Origin: Varroa destructor
Lineage: Eukaryota; Arthropoda; Arachnida; Mesostigmata; Varroidae
DNA: 64,000 nt
NCBI RefSeq assembly: GCF_002443255.2
Contig: NW_019211456.1
Span: 57,331,578 to 57,395,577 of the forward strand
Direction: 5' to 3'
A program made the translations under genes and the position numbers. Every line of letters starts with the position of its first letter. Positions within the stretch are counted from its first letter, which is position 1. Below, piece by piece: positions 1 to 13,913 of the stretch. The notes beneath the pieces were generated by a model, which worked only from the letters and a program-made list of their open reading frames with translations, was not told the origin of the DNA and did not search any database.

Positions 1-122
1 TAGTCGGAACCGTTATTATCGATATTTTTTTGCGTATTCGTAAGTCATAATTTTAGTTACACAGTGAGCATTACATGATAGACATGCACACTACCGAAAC
101 CTATCGTACAACAACAACAACA

Positions 123-144
123 ATGTCACGCTATAGCGTGACAT
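123..144. repeat. 22-bp perfect palindrome
   Basis: The half-site ATGTCACGCTA is followed immediately by its exact reverse complement, with no spacer. It could extrude a cruciform or bind a dimeric protein. The function is unknown. Confidence 0.95.
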
Positions 145-203
145 GTTCATGGGCGGAGCGAAAGCATTAAGTAGATCTCATGTTGAAGCTTCACTATGAC
201 GCA

Positions 204-205
<2 letters not shown>

Positions 206-252
<47 letters not shown>
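206..252. repeat. (TC)n microsatellite
   Basis: 47 bp of uninterrupted TC/CT. It produces a false Arg-Glu repeat ORF on the minus strand. Confidence 0.98.
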
Positions 253-253
<1 letters not shown>

Positions 254-1391
254 GTTTCCTCAATCTACTCTCGTCCTTCGTACTTTTCGGTTTTTGCCCA
301 CGATTTTTCTCTTTCGCTAGTAGAGATATCATTGCTCTCATCAAACTCTCTTGATTCTTCGATCTTGTTTTTGTGAATGCTCACGCGAATATCGCTATAT
401 GGTCTAGTGTCTAAAACGATAGGTTTCTGTAGCATGATTGATTCTAAAGAAATTTTATAATAGATCCTCTGGCTGCATTTCCTTGAGAAGTTAGCACGGA
501 AACATTAGAGGGTTAACCTGCTTGGTTGACTTGATGCGGACCAAATAGACAGAAGAATGTCTTGCTAAGATGCTATATACTAATAAACAGCCATTGTAGT
601 ATGTAACAAAGTCAATAATTTTTCGATCACTTGTTGTTGTAAAAATACTAACAGAGCATAGTCGTTCAGGTATGAAGCCTGTCTTTATGAGCATGCATCG
701 TGCACAACCTTAAGACTCTTATGAATATCCCAGATTAATGTAATAACAAGGTAATATATACGGTTATTATGGTATAGTAGTAAAGGCATGCCTAGAATTG
801 GGTAAGACCTTGGTCTTACGTTCAAAGTAATCAGGTAAATTATAATAGCTAACAATATAGGCTCCCCAAAAACATGAAATCTAAGGACAAACCAAACGTA
901 TACGTGGCTAAAGCCTTCCATGCAACAGGGCCAAAATATATGCTGGTATTTCTAAAGTTACGCATATAAGATCTACTTACTTAGCCCAAAGATGCAGTTT
1001 TTGTCCTCTAATAATTCTAATAGGAGCTAATTAAGTCTCGTGCAAAAAATGTACCCAAATGGACCGAGGTTTCGTTCTCTGAGGAAATCCTTTAACGATA
1101 AAGCAGCTTCTTTCCTGACTGTACGTATAAATGTAATCGCCGTTTTCCCCCAGTGCGTCGTATTGACTAGACACTGTGTTTGCAATTTCCAAATTGTCAT
1201 TTGCCGTCGGCACCAATAGATAGCAGGGGCTTACATGATAAGATGATTCACGGTACAGTGGACAATTAAAATCTTGTTTTCGATATTCTAGATAGCGTTT
1301 AATGTATGTTAAAACTGAAACTGTGAGAGTTTACATTGCATATCTTTGTTCAAAGATGAGTGAGTCGTTTGTTCCAGTAGGGATGAATATG

Positions 1392-1419
1392 CGTTTGATC
1401 ATTCAAAATGATCAAAACG
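1392..1419. repeat. Short perfect hairpin
   Basis: Arms TTTGATCATT and AATGATCAAA (10 bp) around a 3-nt loop; the stem can be extended by a few pairs with one bulge. Confidence 0.85.
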
Positions 1420-4400
1420 ACCTGTAATAAATTGACTAACATCTATATCTCTTGTGGTATTGGATCCACACTTTCGTCTCTAATCTCTGTCACAGGTTTT
1501 CCAAGATCTTTGATGGATTCCTATTTATCTTTGAAACGCTTGAATCATTTATTTACTCGATGTTTGATTGCCGTAAGAATTCTGCAAAGTTCGTAGAATG
1601 TCGTTGAGGTTTATCCTATTCTTCACACGGAACCTAGTATAAGTGTGCTGTTGGATTTGGGAGAGATTGTAAAACGCTCGATACACATGGTCTTACCAAG
1701 TGTCCTTAAAAAGGTATAGACTGTACCGGATCCTTATGGAATTTCACCTAACCCTATAAAGCGCCCATAAAGATATGCGGACAACGAAAGGAATTGTTTG
1801 AAAGTAGGTTAGATAATAGTTTTTTGAATACAGCATTTTAGGGAAGTTTATCCTTTCATTTTAACTTATGACTGGTACGAATCCAGATTTGACCGCGGAC
1901 CTTTACATGATACACAATTTTTCTGAATTATCTCTCGTACCTTAGAACATTTTTGTTCTCACAAATTTCTCGTGTATATACACACGTTGATTAATATTAA
2001 ATTTCGGTTTGATAGTTTTATTAGAGCGAGCCTATGTTCTCATACATTCTTCTTTACTCATACGCGTTTTGTTATTACGTATTTTCGTGTTGTTCAGTGG
2101 ACGCTAGCAAACGTGAGTAGATGTCATGCTCCCAGCAAGAAATCTGGGATCTTCCGTTCGATATTTCGGGTTTCCGTCCGCGTCGAGATGTTTCGGAAAA
2201 ATATATTGCGAGTCGTTCGTCGTGGCTATATATAATTGATTTTAAATATATTATCGATTTTCTCTGTTAAATTGGGAGCGATTCTAGTACGTTTTGGCTT
2301 AGCTCAGCGCATTCATAAATTTTGGTATGTTGTCATTTACGGTCGTTGTATGATTACTAAAACCTGAGACGCAGCGCTATTTTTACGGGATATATTTCGA
2401 TCTATATATGTTCGACCAACTAAATAGCTCGCTCTAAGTCAGTTTCCACCTGACCGAGAATTCAACTTGGTCCGTACGATCAGAACATTGCCGAGGGGTT
2501 CTATTAATCTTATTATTGATCTTTAGTTTATTAACATATATTTCGTGTCATAAAGTCAACGATCTTCAGATGGGCTGGGATTTTGAGATTCTAAATAAAC
2601 TGATTGTGCGTTTAGACGTTTTAGATTTTCGGCTATATATATCATGTATGTTTAACTAGAACTAGACGAACTGCTAGATGTTTGATCCTTAATGTTTGAA
2701 GAGAAGCCTATATATGGCTGGCCTTAGCGGTTTTTGAATGAGAAGTAAATTTTTTTATTCTCTGCAAACGAGTGAGGGATTATTTACCTTTTCTAGTTCG
2801 GCTCAAGGCTGGGTGTCCACTTTATATACTGTCGAGGTACTTTATAAGCGTGGCTGATCTATGAGAACATGTCCTTCTATTAAATGAGTAACTCTACGTA
2901 CGTGTGCGAAGGTCGCGTTTGCTGTTTCGCCTAAATAATTTAAGGCTACTCATACTATACGCTTATACAGCTGATATTTCATTAGGTCAAAAGTTCTATT
3001 TTACCCACTTTTACCCATGGTCGACATTAGAGTAGCAACAACTGAAATCAGTTTGTCTTACAAGCATATATATTTTTCAGGGGAACGATCGCTTAGATCT
3101 CGCTTCGAACATGCTAGCGGATATCATCATTAAGCTTAGATCTTTGGAAGCAGAAAGAGTTTTCCCCAGCTACATTCGAATGATGGCAGAGACTATAGCG
3201 GTAATAATAAAAGAATCAAAATATTAACTGTAAATCTGTCGCCAATGATATACCTGGCCGTTAAACAAAAAATTTAGAATAGAACGGTGACATGGCTATC
3301 AGACTTGATATGGACGATTCGTTAGTTCAAGCCCTGTAAATGATACATATCACACATCAATTGAATGGCTATAGATAAGTAAGGCGTTTTGTGATGATTC
3401 ATTTCGATATTTGCCCCAGATTATTGTTGTGTAAGACATTTCAATAGCATCATCCATATAGGAAAATAACACTTAGTTACGTATTATCTAATAACAGGCT
3501 GTTCGCTTATAATTGTGGGGTGACAGATGTATCGTCTATTGTTAAACGATATATGAACTCCCTATCATTTCAACTCAGGTCATAGAATTCGTTTCGTGTA
3601 AGGTTTTTTTGTTAAATAGAGCTTGATAATGTTTGTTTTATACTTGCACGTGCTGGAATACTGTTAAACTGAATAGCTCAGAGCATGTCTTGCGACGTTT
3701 TCTTACAGGCAGAATTTTTTTCATGCAGCAAGGTAATCCAGCTTACGAAAAACATCCCGTGGATGGGTCTTAACAGGCAAGTGGATAAGGGTCATAAGAT
3801 TTAGTTCTGTCTCAGGTTTCCTGCAACTTCGGACATTTTAGTATTGATAATGAAAACCCTCGTGATAATCTAATGCGCAAGCCTCATATTCATCTCTGGG
3901 CATGAAAGTGTTACATCAAAGCACAATGTGATAAGTTAATAAAGATGATAGATTTCCAATTACAATTTTTCGGAATAATAGACAAGCCTAGAAAAACAAT
4001 ACCTACATCTACCAATAGTCTTTCTACGTTATATTATTACCAATGGTCGTCTGTTTGGGGCTTCAGAAAAGCCAGCGAATGAAAACAGCAGACTGTTCGG
4101 CAAAAATATATCGGGTGTCTTCTGCGCGCTTTGATCACAGCCTGAGAGAGCGTTTTACCATGAAAGCGAACGGCGCCGCATTGGCACTTTGTAGCAGTCA
4201 GCCTTATTTTGATGATATCGAGGAACATCTGTGACTTGTACGCAACTTCTCACCATTATTATTACTATTTTCATCATTGGAACCCTTTGCTAATCTCGTT
4301 TTTGCTGTCACCTTCGGCCTTGTGATACTACGTATGGGCTGAGGCAATCATTTACGATCAGCGTTTGCCAAATGCGTCGAGCATGTTCTAAGTTCAACTA

Positions 4401-7400
4401 CTGTTTAGAGAGTTTACGATAGCCATCTCGCAACGATTACTATTTAAACCGTGTTAATTAGATGCAGCTTGCCAACAAAAACATAAGGCGACGCACGTCC
4501 GAAAGCAGGGAGTACTTAGTTAAGCTAGACAGTTCGTACGGTAAAACGAGAGTGGGTCAACGACCCGGTATATTCTCGTTGTCTCCAGTACAGTGACGCT
4601 CTTGTTCGTTTAGTAGCATTTGAAGAATGTCCCCCCACAGACGCTCAATGCGAATGTGCTGCTACGATAGGCCGTCAGCCTGTATTAAAGGCTGTTCCCC
4701 TGTAAGACTTCGATCTTACTAATGGCGGTATGTGACCATCCTATTGGCCTGTGCGTTCTTACATGTTTCTGTGCTGAGTCAAAAAAAAAAAAAACTAAAA
4801 TGCAGTAGAACTTCGTTAATTAGTCGGAGGGTATTGGTATTATTAAATATTACATATCTTGGTTCTAAAACGATGTAAAAATAGGATAACCTACTATACA
4901 TCGGTGGCGTTCTCCGTCGAAATAAGTAAACAGTGATTGCAATACTACGCAACTATTATCTATGGTAAAATACTGAATACGCGAAGCTTTGAGCGTACCT
5001 TTATAACTGATAAGATATAACAAGCAAGATTAACAAGGCAGTTCATTCTCGTGAATCGCGTCTATATTGGACAAATTTAATTATAAGCCTGCAACTATTC
5101 GACGAGTGAAAAATTTTACCCAACAGAGAATACTAGCCGTAACACCGTGCACGTTTGCTGGTTGGGAGTGGAGTAATTGAGCTGGTCAAATAACTAGTAC
5201 TGATATTGGAATTACAGTACATTACAAATGGCGGCGTTCGATGATCTTTTTTAATTTCAAGCTACAGGATGATAATGCCATTAGCCATACAGAGTTCGAC
5301 ATTAAATACATTTCTCTTTCTTTTTTTCTAGAGTGATCTGCGATAATATTCTGTCTCTAAATCGTTTTTAATACGAGTCCGCATAATCCGCTAGTGAAAT
5401 GAAGTATCAGCAGTATTTCTGGCAGTTACGAGAAAAAAAAATGCTACGAAGGCGCTTGGTTAGCGGCAAGCAGCAACTAGCAATCTTTTTCGGTTCGCGT
5501 CTTTGGATAGGCGAGACCCTAACAGGATGATGGTAACGATGACGAAATAGATAATTTCTGTTCTCAATGATCTGTCGGTCAGCTCTTACATTTTCCAGTA
5601 GCATCGGACCGGAATCTAAATTGCGACGTTTCGTGCCGATGACTTTCGTAGATGTACCGGCAACAAGATTATACTATAGATTCCTTGCAATATTGGAAAT
5701 ATGCTGTTCTCTGTTATTACGCGCTGATTGTGGAAAACGTGCTTTAATAAAAATATTTTGATCACTGTTCGCAATACAGATCATAAGGTGTATATTTGTA
5801 ATTTCCAAATAAAATCGCTTAAGAAGTTTCGTGTTTACCAGAACAAGAGTTCTGGTTTTTTTTTTCTTTTTGTTAGCGTCATTACAACAAAAAGGATCCC
5901 AAAGTAATAAACTTAGTTTTATTATTGCTGTCCTTAAAAGTAACTCACCAGCAGTTGGAGAGGTAAGGAAGTGCATCCGTCGTCTTGATCACATGCAAAG
6001 GCTCGTCGAAAACATATCAGGCCTCACCTAACGTGCCTCGGCATACAATTAATCAGATGCTCCGTGCAAAGATTTTGAATCTCGAAGCAAGCAACTTACC
6101 ATTACATCATCATTATTAGGGAGAAAACCGAAATGCGACAAACTGCGCTCTAGACTTCTTCAAATTCACGATCGTGAAATTTATAAGAAGGACTCTTTAT
6201 GCTTTATGTACGCTAGGCTGACATTTCAGACTTTTTTTTCTGTTAACACACGAAAGGGTCGATACTAAAAAGCTAAGGACTACTCAAAAAAGGACAAAAA
6301 AGTAACTGAATTGAACTCCTGAAATGAATTAATACCGGTTGAAAAATTAACGAATATGCTTTAACTTCGCAAAAAAAATCGGCTAACAACAAATCGTCAA
6401 TCGAACGAAAGACATTAGACAATAGTTATTACCCTTATATCCAAGCCTGAACAATTACTGGAGAACATTTTAATGATTTAACTGAAGAATACGCAGCGCA
6501 AGGACCCAAATATTTTTCGCTAGGAAATTGATTATATAGGCTAGCTTCGTTCTAATGGCCACTGCAAGTGTAGCCTTTTCTGCACAAAGAAGCTTTGCCT
6601 TACTGAGTCTTGGGTGATCACATAGAGCTGGCAGAAGCTATTCTTTCAGGGTTATTTTTATAATTAGTTTCTCAATAAAAAAAAAAAAAAATTAAGAAGG
6701 GCCATATCAGGATTGCGATAATGAAATTATTTTCGAGTCTCTCACTATGGCAGATGATCCATTCCCGCTTAGATTGAACTGAGTAGATCTAAACAAGTGG
6801 ACTGACAAAAATTGAATTAAGTACTTAGACTGCTAATTCACTAATTTAATTACGCCTTTCTTTCGTTAGTTCGTTATTAAGCAATGGCGGAGAAAATTCG
6901 AAACATTAGTGATAATTTCATCACGAATTTAATAGAAGCGTATGTCACAAACACTCTGGGCACAAGAACATGGGCAGGTAAGACTTTTCCCAGCAAAATA
7001 CAACACCCCAATAATGGTGGTTAGCAACATAGTCCTCCAACATTTCAACCATCAAATGGACCTGACTTTGTAGACTTAACTGATTACGTCAATCTGCTAT
7101 CTCGGTCTGCATAATATATCTCATACCGGCCATTTAACTTTCCACTCTGACTTGAGATGCACTTTTTACCCCTCGGTCTTTCACATAAGTAGTCGAACAA
7201 ACGAATGCGTACATTCAAAAGCATTTGAAAGTCCATATAAGCCTTCACTAGCCCAGGCCATTATATAAAGCTAAACAGGGCGCTGTTTTTATCATTTGCA
7301 AGGTCAACGCCTGTGACATTTGGGCGAATATGTTGATAAAAAATGGGACGCATTTCGTAAATATGATTACTCATTCCACACTTATATGCCAACGATGTCT

Positions 7401-10400
7401 GCATATATAAATCCTAAGTACAATGATTTACTCGCTTGTTCCTCCACGGTACGGAGTTAAATAGATTATTTACGACTTAGTGTATCCCCCCAATCCTAAT
7501 TATACAACAATTACATATCATCCGAGAACGAATACGGGCTACTCTATTTGTGATATAGATATTCGTTGCTAAATACGGGCGCAAATACAACCAGTCCATT
7601 AAGTCATTTCCATTGCAGATGGGGGTCTTTAGCAAGCGCCTGTTCTTATTTATAGATTCATCTAAGACTATTGGTGAAGTGACCATTTTCAGTTAATCTG
7701 ACATACTTCCTGACTAAAGTCTCTCTAAGCCACTTCTCGTTCTTGTTTAATGCCCATAATTGAAATACGACCTTAGCATGGCTCTTTATACGGCGTATCG
7801 CCGTTTAGGACGGATTTCTAGATATCAAATAGTGTTTATCATAAATCACAATATCTGAATATTTTGAAATGTTCAGAAAGTATTTTTTCGATTGGTCTAA
7901 TCGATTTTTTGGTGTCACTACTCCGCAAACATATGACGTTTGAAAACATTTTTTCGTTGCTTTTATAATCGAAGGACCACAACAAAACTTGGCATAATAA
8001 ATTTTATGCTTGGAATTTAGCAGGCACAGCACTAACCGCGCATATCAACTCTAAACATCTACAAAGATTCTCCTATTAGAGTCGTGAGCCATTTCATGGC
8101 TGTTTTGGAAAATATTTATGACGTAACTTCTTTTGTTCAGTGCTCTATTTTTCTATTTCTCGTACTTCTTTATGGGCCGATGAAGCTAAACGATAGCTGT
8201 GCACTCAACGTTATATTCATTATCGTTCGTTGTTCGTTGTATGAATATATTTTTGGCTAACACGAAGATCATAAGGGAATTTTCCGTACTCAGAGCTGGT
8301 GTCTTTCTCAAGGGGTTTTTCGTTTATATATACATATAGCAACATGGATGCAGCGTTGAGCCATACTAATGACCCTTGCTTTACTAGATTTGTGGCAACA
8401 GGTTGCCAAATTAGAGTCAAGCTAAGTTATGAAAGGTGAGTCGTTTCGGGACGAGCGATTACGTGGACAAACTGAACCAGAATAGGATTCTGGAGCCACC
8501 CTGTGGGACGGCTCAAGGATTAAGAATTGGGTAAACAGATAGATCAAGCGGAAAACTCGTCTACTTTTCTCACTAGACAGAAAGTAAAACTTCCATCCGC
8601 GTGCATTGCGATAGACGAATCAAAGACGGTAACAGGTATATGTTGACATCGTGCGTTATTTTTGAACCAACTAGAAGCAGGCCCTGAAAAGCAAATATCG
8701 CATTAAAGAAAGGGCTACATGACTCTATGAAAGACATCGGTGAGCCATCAGCAGTGGGAAACTAGAGAGGCACTAATCGAAGATATTCTCATAAAAACAG
8801 CAATTTTGAAACGGAGCGATCGAGCAAACCGTAACGAGACAGGATATGGCACGGTATGATACTTTGAGCGAACGACTGGATTCATAGACTGCTATAAAAC
8901 TCTTTTTCTCCTTAGCGGGACGGAACGCGTCTGTTCGTGCAGAGCGCGCGATTCGGTCCTAGCAGTATAGACCACTTGAGCTTCTCGGCGCCTGCTTGTT
9001 TTCTATACGTCCGTAATATTAGATTAATGCAAATCCTAGCGTATATTGAATGACACTTAAGGCGCAGTTTTCAATGAACAAAATCTTAATGGAACAAGAT
9101 TTAACCGTTGGGCACGAGTCTCGCATTGCTCTAGAATAGGTTTTGAGTTTTACTTCAGCTAGTAGCTGCAGTGCGCATTCTCTTAGTCGCTTTCGAGACC
9201 GGGAGAATGATGTGCGACGTTCTTGCTCGAGATTAAAACGAGATGCTAACAACAGAAACGATATAGAGTGATTTAGTTCAGTAAACGTGTCTACGTGACT
9301 ATATAAGGCCATAGCAAGTGGGTATGCAACGCTTGTCTCTATCAGCTACTGTAGAACTCGGTGTGCTTCAGCATGTAGAGACCAGGGCCAGAAATGCACA
9401 TAATATTGTGCACGTGTAGGACTTTAATCAACAAGAAACCCGCCCACAGCAGACTGTCGCCGTAGGCGAGGCACGGTTTATTCTTTACCGCCACTGCGGG
9501 GAGGAACCAGGCAGGGAAATGGCCCTGAGGAGAAATCAAGTTCAGTGGCAGTAAAATGTAAATGTGTAAAATGATAGTAACGTTAGCAACAGACGTCAGG
9601 GGCATCTGCGTTTATGCGAAATCCGTCGAAAATGAAACAATGAATTCAGTGCGCTATCTCAAGTTTTTCAAGGGACTCATAGACCGTAACTGTTAATGAC
9701 GAAGCCAAACGTTATCGCCATGCGTTTATTACTATTTGGATCGAGCAAAGAATATCCGACCTTGGCGCCCGATCTGGAACACCTTGTCTGCTCGCAATTG
9801 ACGGCCGTCGCGGTGTTTTTTCTTGGCGTTAAAAAATGTGTTTGTTTTTTGCACTTGCTTGCACAAAGACAACTTAGTAAAAAAAAAATTATTCCGCTTT
9901 ATTTGACATGCCTTGCACACACTGCACGCAGCTTATTTAATTTATCTTTATCTAAAACTAAAACAAATCGGAATCTTCTGAAGAATACCAGAAACAGTTA
10001 TTGTGTTTTACACGTCCAAGCAGTTTCGGTAAGCGATATTAAAGTGCATTGTGATAACATGATTTTAAAGAAAAAAAAGCGTTTTAATAGGGGTGATTTG
10101 CATTTATTTCTGAATATGAATTATTGCTAACTTTTGATTTTTAGCAGGTCAGCGAACGTACATTTGATAAGAGTATTTGTCGCTGACATCATAGGTGCAG
10201 CTGAGACGCCGTCTCATTGTTACAACCGAATAGCATTGATCAAAGATGACCCGTTGTGATTTTGTTTCGTTAATTACTTTTACAGTAAGTAAACGTGTTG
10301 GTAATTGGTCGTGATGAATATATTTACGATGTGTACATTCGGGACCGCGGTAATCTGCCGGTTTCTTGGACCTTCAAACAGATAGCTGGGCTCTCGTGAA

Positions 10401-10433
10401 GTGCTCTAGGAAGCTAATCTCGCTTTTTAGATG

Positions 10434-10486
10434 TATATATATATATATATATATCTCGCACATTATATATATATATATATATATAT
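10434..10486. repeat. Paired (TA)n microsatellites
   Basis: Two TA runs (10434-10454 and 10464-10486) separated by a 9-bp non-repeat spacer. Confidence 0.97.
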
Positions 10487-12970
10487 TACGTTAAGACTGG
10501 AGCTTAGGTCACTGGTTGGCTGACCCGTAGAGAAGACGAAATTTATATTATGAAGCTACTGTATGGCGTTATTGGGCTTTCAACGATTATTATGGTACTA
10601 TATAGCAATAAATACCTCTCCTTCTGAAGCGACTCTACGTTCGATGTGCTGCTCATGTCTTATAGTGCTGTAATATGGACATAATCGATTCGTGATAAAT
10701 TTTCTTCATACACATCTTTTTTTGTTTATACTTACATGACTCGGTTGATCTCGCTTAACTCTACATTTTATTCGAAATCCGGTCTTTGACAAAGTTTGCG
10801 TTGTGAAACAGTTGGAAAAAAACTTTAAATAAAGCTTACAGGTACGCAAAATTGTATGGTACTCAATTTCGGTCCGCCGGTTTTATTTAACTATGCGCAG
10901 CGCCTAAACCACCTTGAGCATTTCTTTTCTCAAACTAATGCTCCAAATTTTACAGTCATCATTAGAACGGTTTTTGTTTTATGTGCTAATTTGGACTAAA
11001 ACGAATCTATTAAAATAATGGGATAAATAATTATATATGTACTACCTGTATTTTAAAAGATATAATTTGCTAAACTTGCCAACTAATGAGCCCCAATTCA
11101 TTGTGATTTGTCATCTGCGCCCATGGTAAGTACCGGAAGTCGCTCATCGTAGCAATTAGTTACTATGCATGAACCCTGTGCCTGAGTACGCTGAAGTCAA
11201 TTCTAATAGGTAGGTTAAAACTGGCAAGTGTTGACCATTGGCGAAAGAGCGTTGGATAATTCAACAATTTCCAAAGGAGGAGAAGGGACGAGGACATGGA
11301 GTTAACCTAATTGAACCTGAAGGACTTTTCGTATACAATCATTCCCGGACCCAGAATCACGTATTCGGAATGGAAATTGATGTCTGTCAATTACAAATCG
11401 ACCTAGCAGGACACCGAAGAACGAACAAACTTAAATGGGCAAAAAGACTTCTTCGTGGTTGCCCGTGTAGCGAGACTGTACCTATACTTCTCCCTTCTTG
11501 ATATTGCTCATAGCTCCATATGCTGTTCAATTGAGCCAATTGCAAGCTGCGTAATAGGTTCAGAAAAGTGGCCTATCACAAATAAAGCGAACCTATAAAT
11601 CATGCAGTGCTCACACGACCGTTCTCTGTCGTTAGCGGTCGCAGGTGGCGCTTACCAATTTGAGTTTCCATTATGATTGAGGTCATGTATAAGAATAAAG
11701 CAATACAAGACACGTATAAGCATTGGGTAGGTTTGAATGCACGTAACTTAGCGTGTTTACATCGGGGATCTTAGGCAAGCGGTAGAGTATCACAAGTCAA
11801 CTATATGTTAGTTGGACTCGCAAAAACATTTTGCTCTTGGCTTTGGCTAAATATTTATTGGTTGCAAAGCACTGGTAAGCAAAGGTAATTTCTGAAAAAT
11901 GCCACTGGATGTTGCCGAAGCTATCGGCTAAATTTAAAAGTTATCTGCTGCGATGGTACTGTTGAAGGGTTTCAGACTTAAAGGTATTAATTGCCTGATT
12001 TGATTCTAAGCTGCGGCCTGGTGACCTTTTTTCGCATAACTAAAGTTTGATATATTACGTCGCATTGTAGTTATCGATAGTCAGCCGAGAAGTTTTTATA
12101 CATCTTACCCTAATGTTTCAAAGGGATCCCATTATGTGGGCATTGGCCTTTAGGCTAGCAATAGGTTTTTGGCTTTTTGCAACAGGTAGCGATTTGTGCT
12201 TTCTCGTTTTCTATGAAATAAAGAATCGCGTTAAAAACTATAAATTGATTGCCTGCATTAGTCGTTCTTGAATACTTCATCTCTAATAGAAAAGAAATTT
12301 AGATCACTCCCAAGAGCACGCAACGGACTCCTTTATGAAATATAGCGTAGCAGTAATAAAGCTTTTCAGCACCTATAGCTGTTATATAATGTATTCGTTC
12401 AATAAAAAAAATTATAATTTTAATTCAAATATCTAAAAGTATCCTATATTGATGTTATATATTTAGAGAAACATATAACATACGAGTTTTATTGACTTCT
12501 ATTAGGTACACTCAACGATTTAGAGATACACATATTGTACGCATATACATACTCAAAGTGGCATTAGACTGTATAGACTTTACAATACAGTATTGGAAAT
12601 ATTATAGAAATCCCGTCACAATACAATGCGGGTTCTAAGTGTGTATTCGGGGGCATCGGCTCGTCTAATATCGGTCACATAGTTGTCCGTATTTTTAAGA
12701 TACGTAGTTTACCATATCTAATGGGTTTGTAGAAGCCCGATGGAAGCGACATGTCGCGAATCGCGTGACGACATGACGGTTTGAGCAACCTAGTTTCCTC
12801 TGCATATCATACTTTATCGCTCCACTGCTAAGGAATTAAGCGGCGATTTCTGCGAATACACGTTTCCAGTTTCCCATATTTTTCGTAAAGGCAAAAATAC
12901 ACGAAAGGGTAAAGGGCTTATTATAAGTTCTTCGATAAGAAATGGTGTGCCGGCAAGAAGATACGCGAAT

Positions 12971-13913
12971 CTATTTCGTGTTGAATGGTGCAATTCCACC
13001 GCACATTTCAAACACGACGTTTTCAGCTGGATTTAGCTGTTCAGTGCTGCCTATGATTCGTCGTGCGCTATGGTCATTGCACAGTATGAATAGCCCTAGA
13101 TATGAAAATTTGTTAATGCATTTTAGGGACGCCCACGATATGACTAAAATAGCTTCAGCTGTTACACTGCCTCCCCGTCAAACTTCATCGCTTTCATGTG
13201 CTGAGTTTCACTGTTAAACCGAGCTCCGTGGCAGATTTATGTGACCTAATGAGGGCTTGGGGTACTTGGAACCTGCTATTTTCATCTATGTAGGAGCACT
13301 TTTACAAGCTTTCTACTCCACAAATATTTTAAGGTAGGCCTCTCAACAGTTACGTCTCAAACAGATTACCTGTTTATGTCAGCCCAGTGGCCTGAAAGGT
13401 GGGGACAATTCAGAGATCCATCGTTGACCATGATCCTGTTTTTTTCCTGCTATCAAACCAAGCACGCTTTTGCTGATTCCTACCTTTGCAAGTATTTTTA
13501 ATACTGCATCCTTAGTCATGAGCTCAAATGCTGCTTTGAGATTTTATGAATACAAAATGCGTGTTCTGTGCACTATGCTAGTCCAATGTTTAATATCCGC
13601 CAAGAGAGTCGACCGAGAAATGCCGCTACCATTGAGTGCTGCTTTCGAAATCCTTATTCCTCTTGGGAAATCGTAGCCACATTTTCTAAGTGTTTCCTGT
13701 AAATCAACATCAGGTCTCTCACACATGGAGAGTAACAGTATATATATATATATATGAATGAGTATAAAAAAGATCAACGTTTGTTGTTGACAATGAGCGA
13801 CTACTGTGAGAGACGTCTGGCAACGTTTCTAATTGTTCTTTATTTTTACAAACTTGGCGATTCGAACTATATTTGAGTAATTTCGACAGGGCTATTCCAT
13901 TTCGATCACGCAA
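12971..13913 (-). mobile_element. LINE (non-LTR retrotransposon) reverse-transcriptase relic
   Basis: Minus-strand motifs in non-LTR reverse-transcriptase order. Near 13880-13780, NGIALSKLLKYSSNR then LPDVSHSSRS resembles the RGI.L....K....nR and LP..QcGFR blocks. Next is a stretch interrupted by a TA repeat (13739-13755). Then SRSTLLADI and RILYS-stop-NLKAAFELM, with DAVLKILAKVGISKSVL (about 13600-13450), matches the block with the first part of the catalytic palm (..DL.KAFD....LW.iL...G). Finally INKFSYLGLFIL (about 13135-13100), in the same frame, matches the late F.YLGs block. The YADD core was not found, and several stops interrupt the frame. It is an old, inactive 5'-truncated copy; the subfamily cannot be assigned. 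The KAAF and YLG blocks are convincing, the upstream part less so. Confidence 0.62.
13739..13755. repeat. (TA)n run inside the LINE relic
   Basis: 17 bp of TA between the two reverse-transcriptase blocks. It may explain the frame change there. Confidence 0.95.

Larger units (their letters stand above)
253..12970. other. Non-coding stretch left of the LINE relic
   Basis: No gene could be supported. ORFs of 60-144 codons occur on both strands (the longest, 9696-10130 plus, is 144 codons) but none shows family motifs. Structures present are the hairpins at 1392 and 5837-5856, the TA repeats near 10434, and a GC-rich patch at 9430-9540 that could contain a short exon. Confidence 0.6.

Noticed and set aside
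147..344. Minus ORF with an Arg-Glu repeat
   Set aside because: It is only the translation of the TC microsatellite.
5837..5866. Hairpin followed by a T run, like a bacterial terminator
   Set aside because: The window is eukaryotic, with no gene ending here; 8-bp hairpins next to T tracts are common in AT-rich DNA.
9696..10130. 144-codon plus ORF, the longest outside the protease
   Set aside because: No family motif. The composition is Lys/Leu/Phe-rich, as expected for AT-rich DNA, and a few ORFs of this size are expected by chance in 64 kb.
11238..11501. 87-codon plus ORF with a polar, protein-like composition
   Set aside because: No motif, splice context or repeat signature to support a gene or element.
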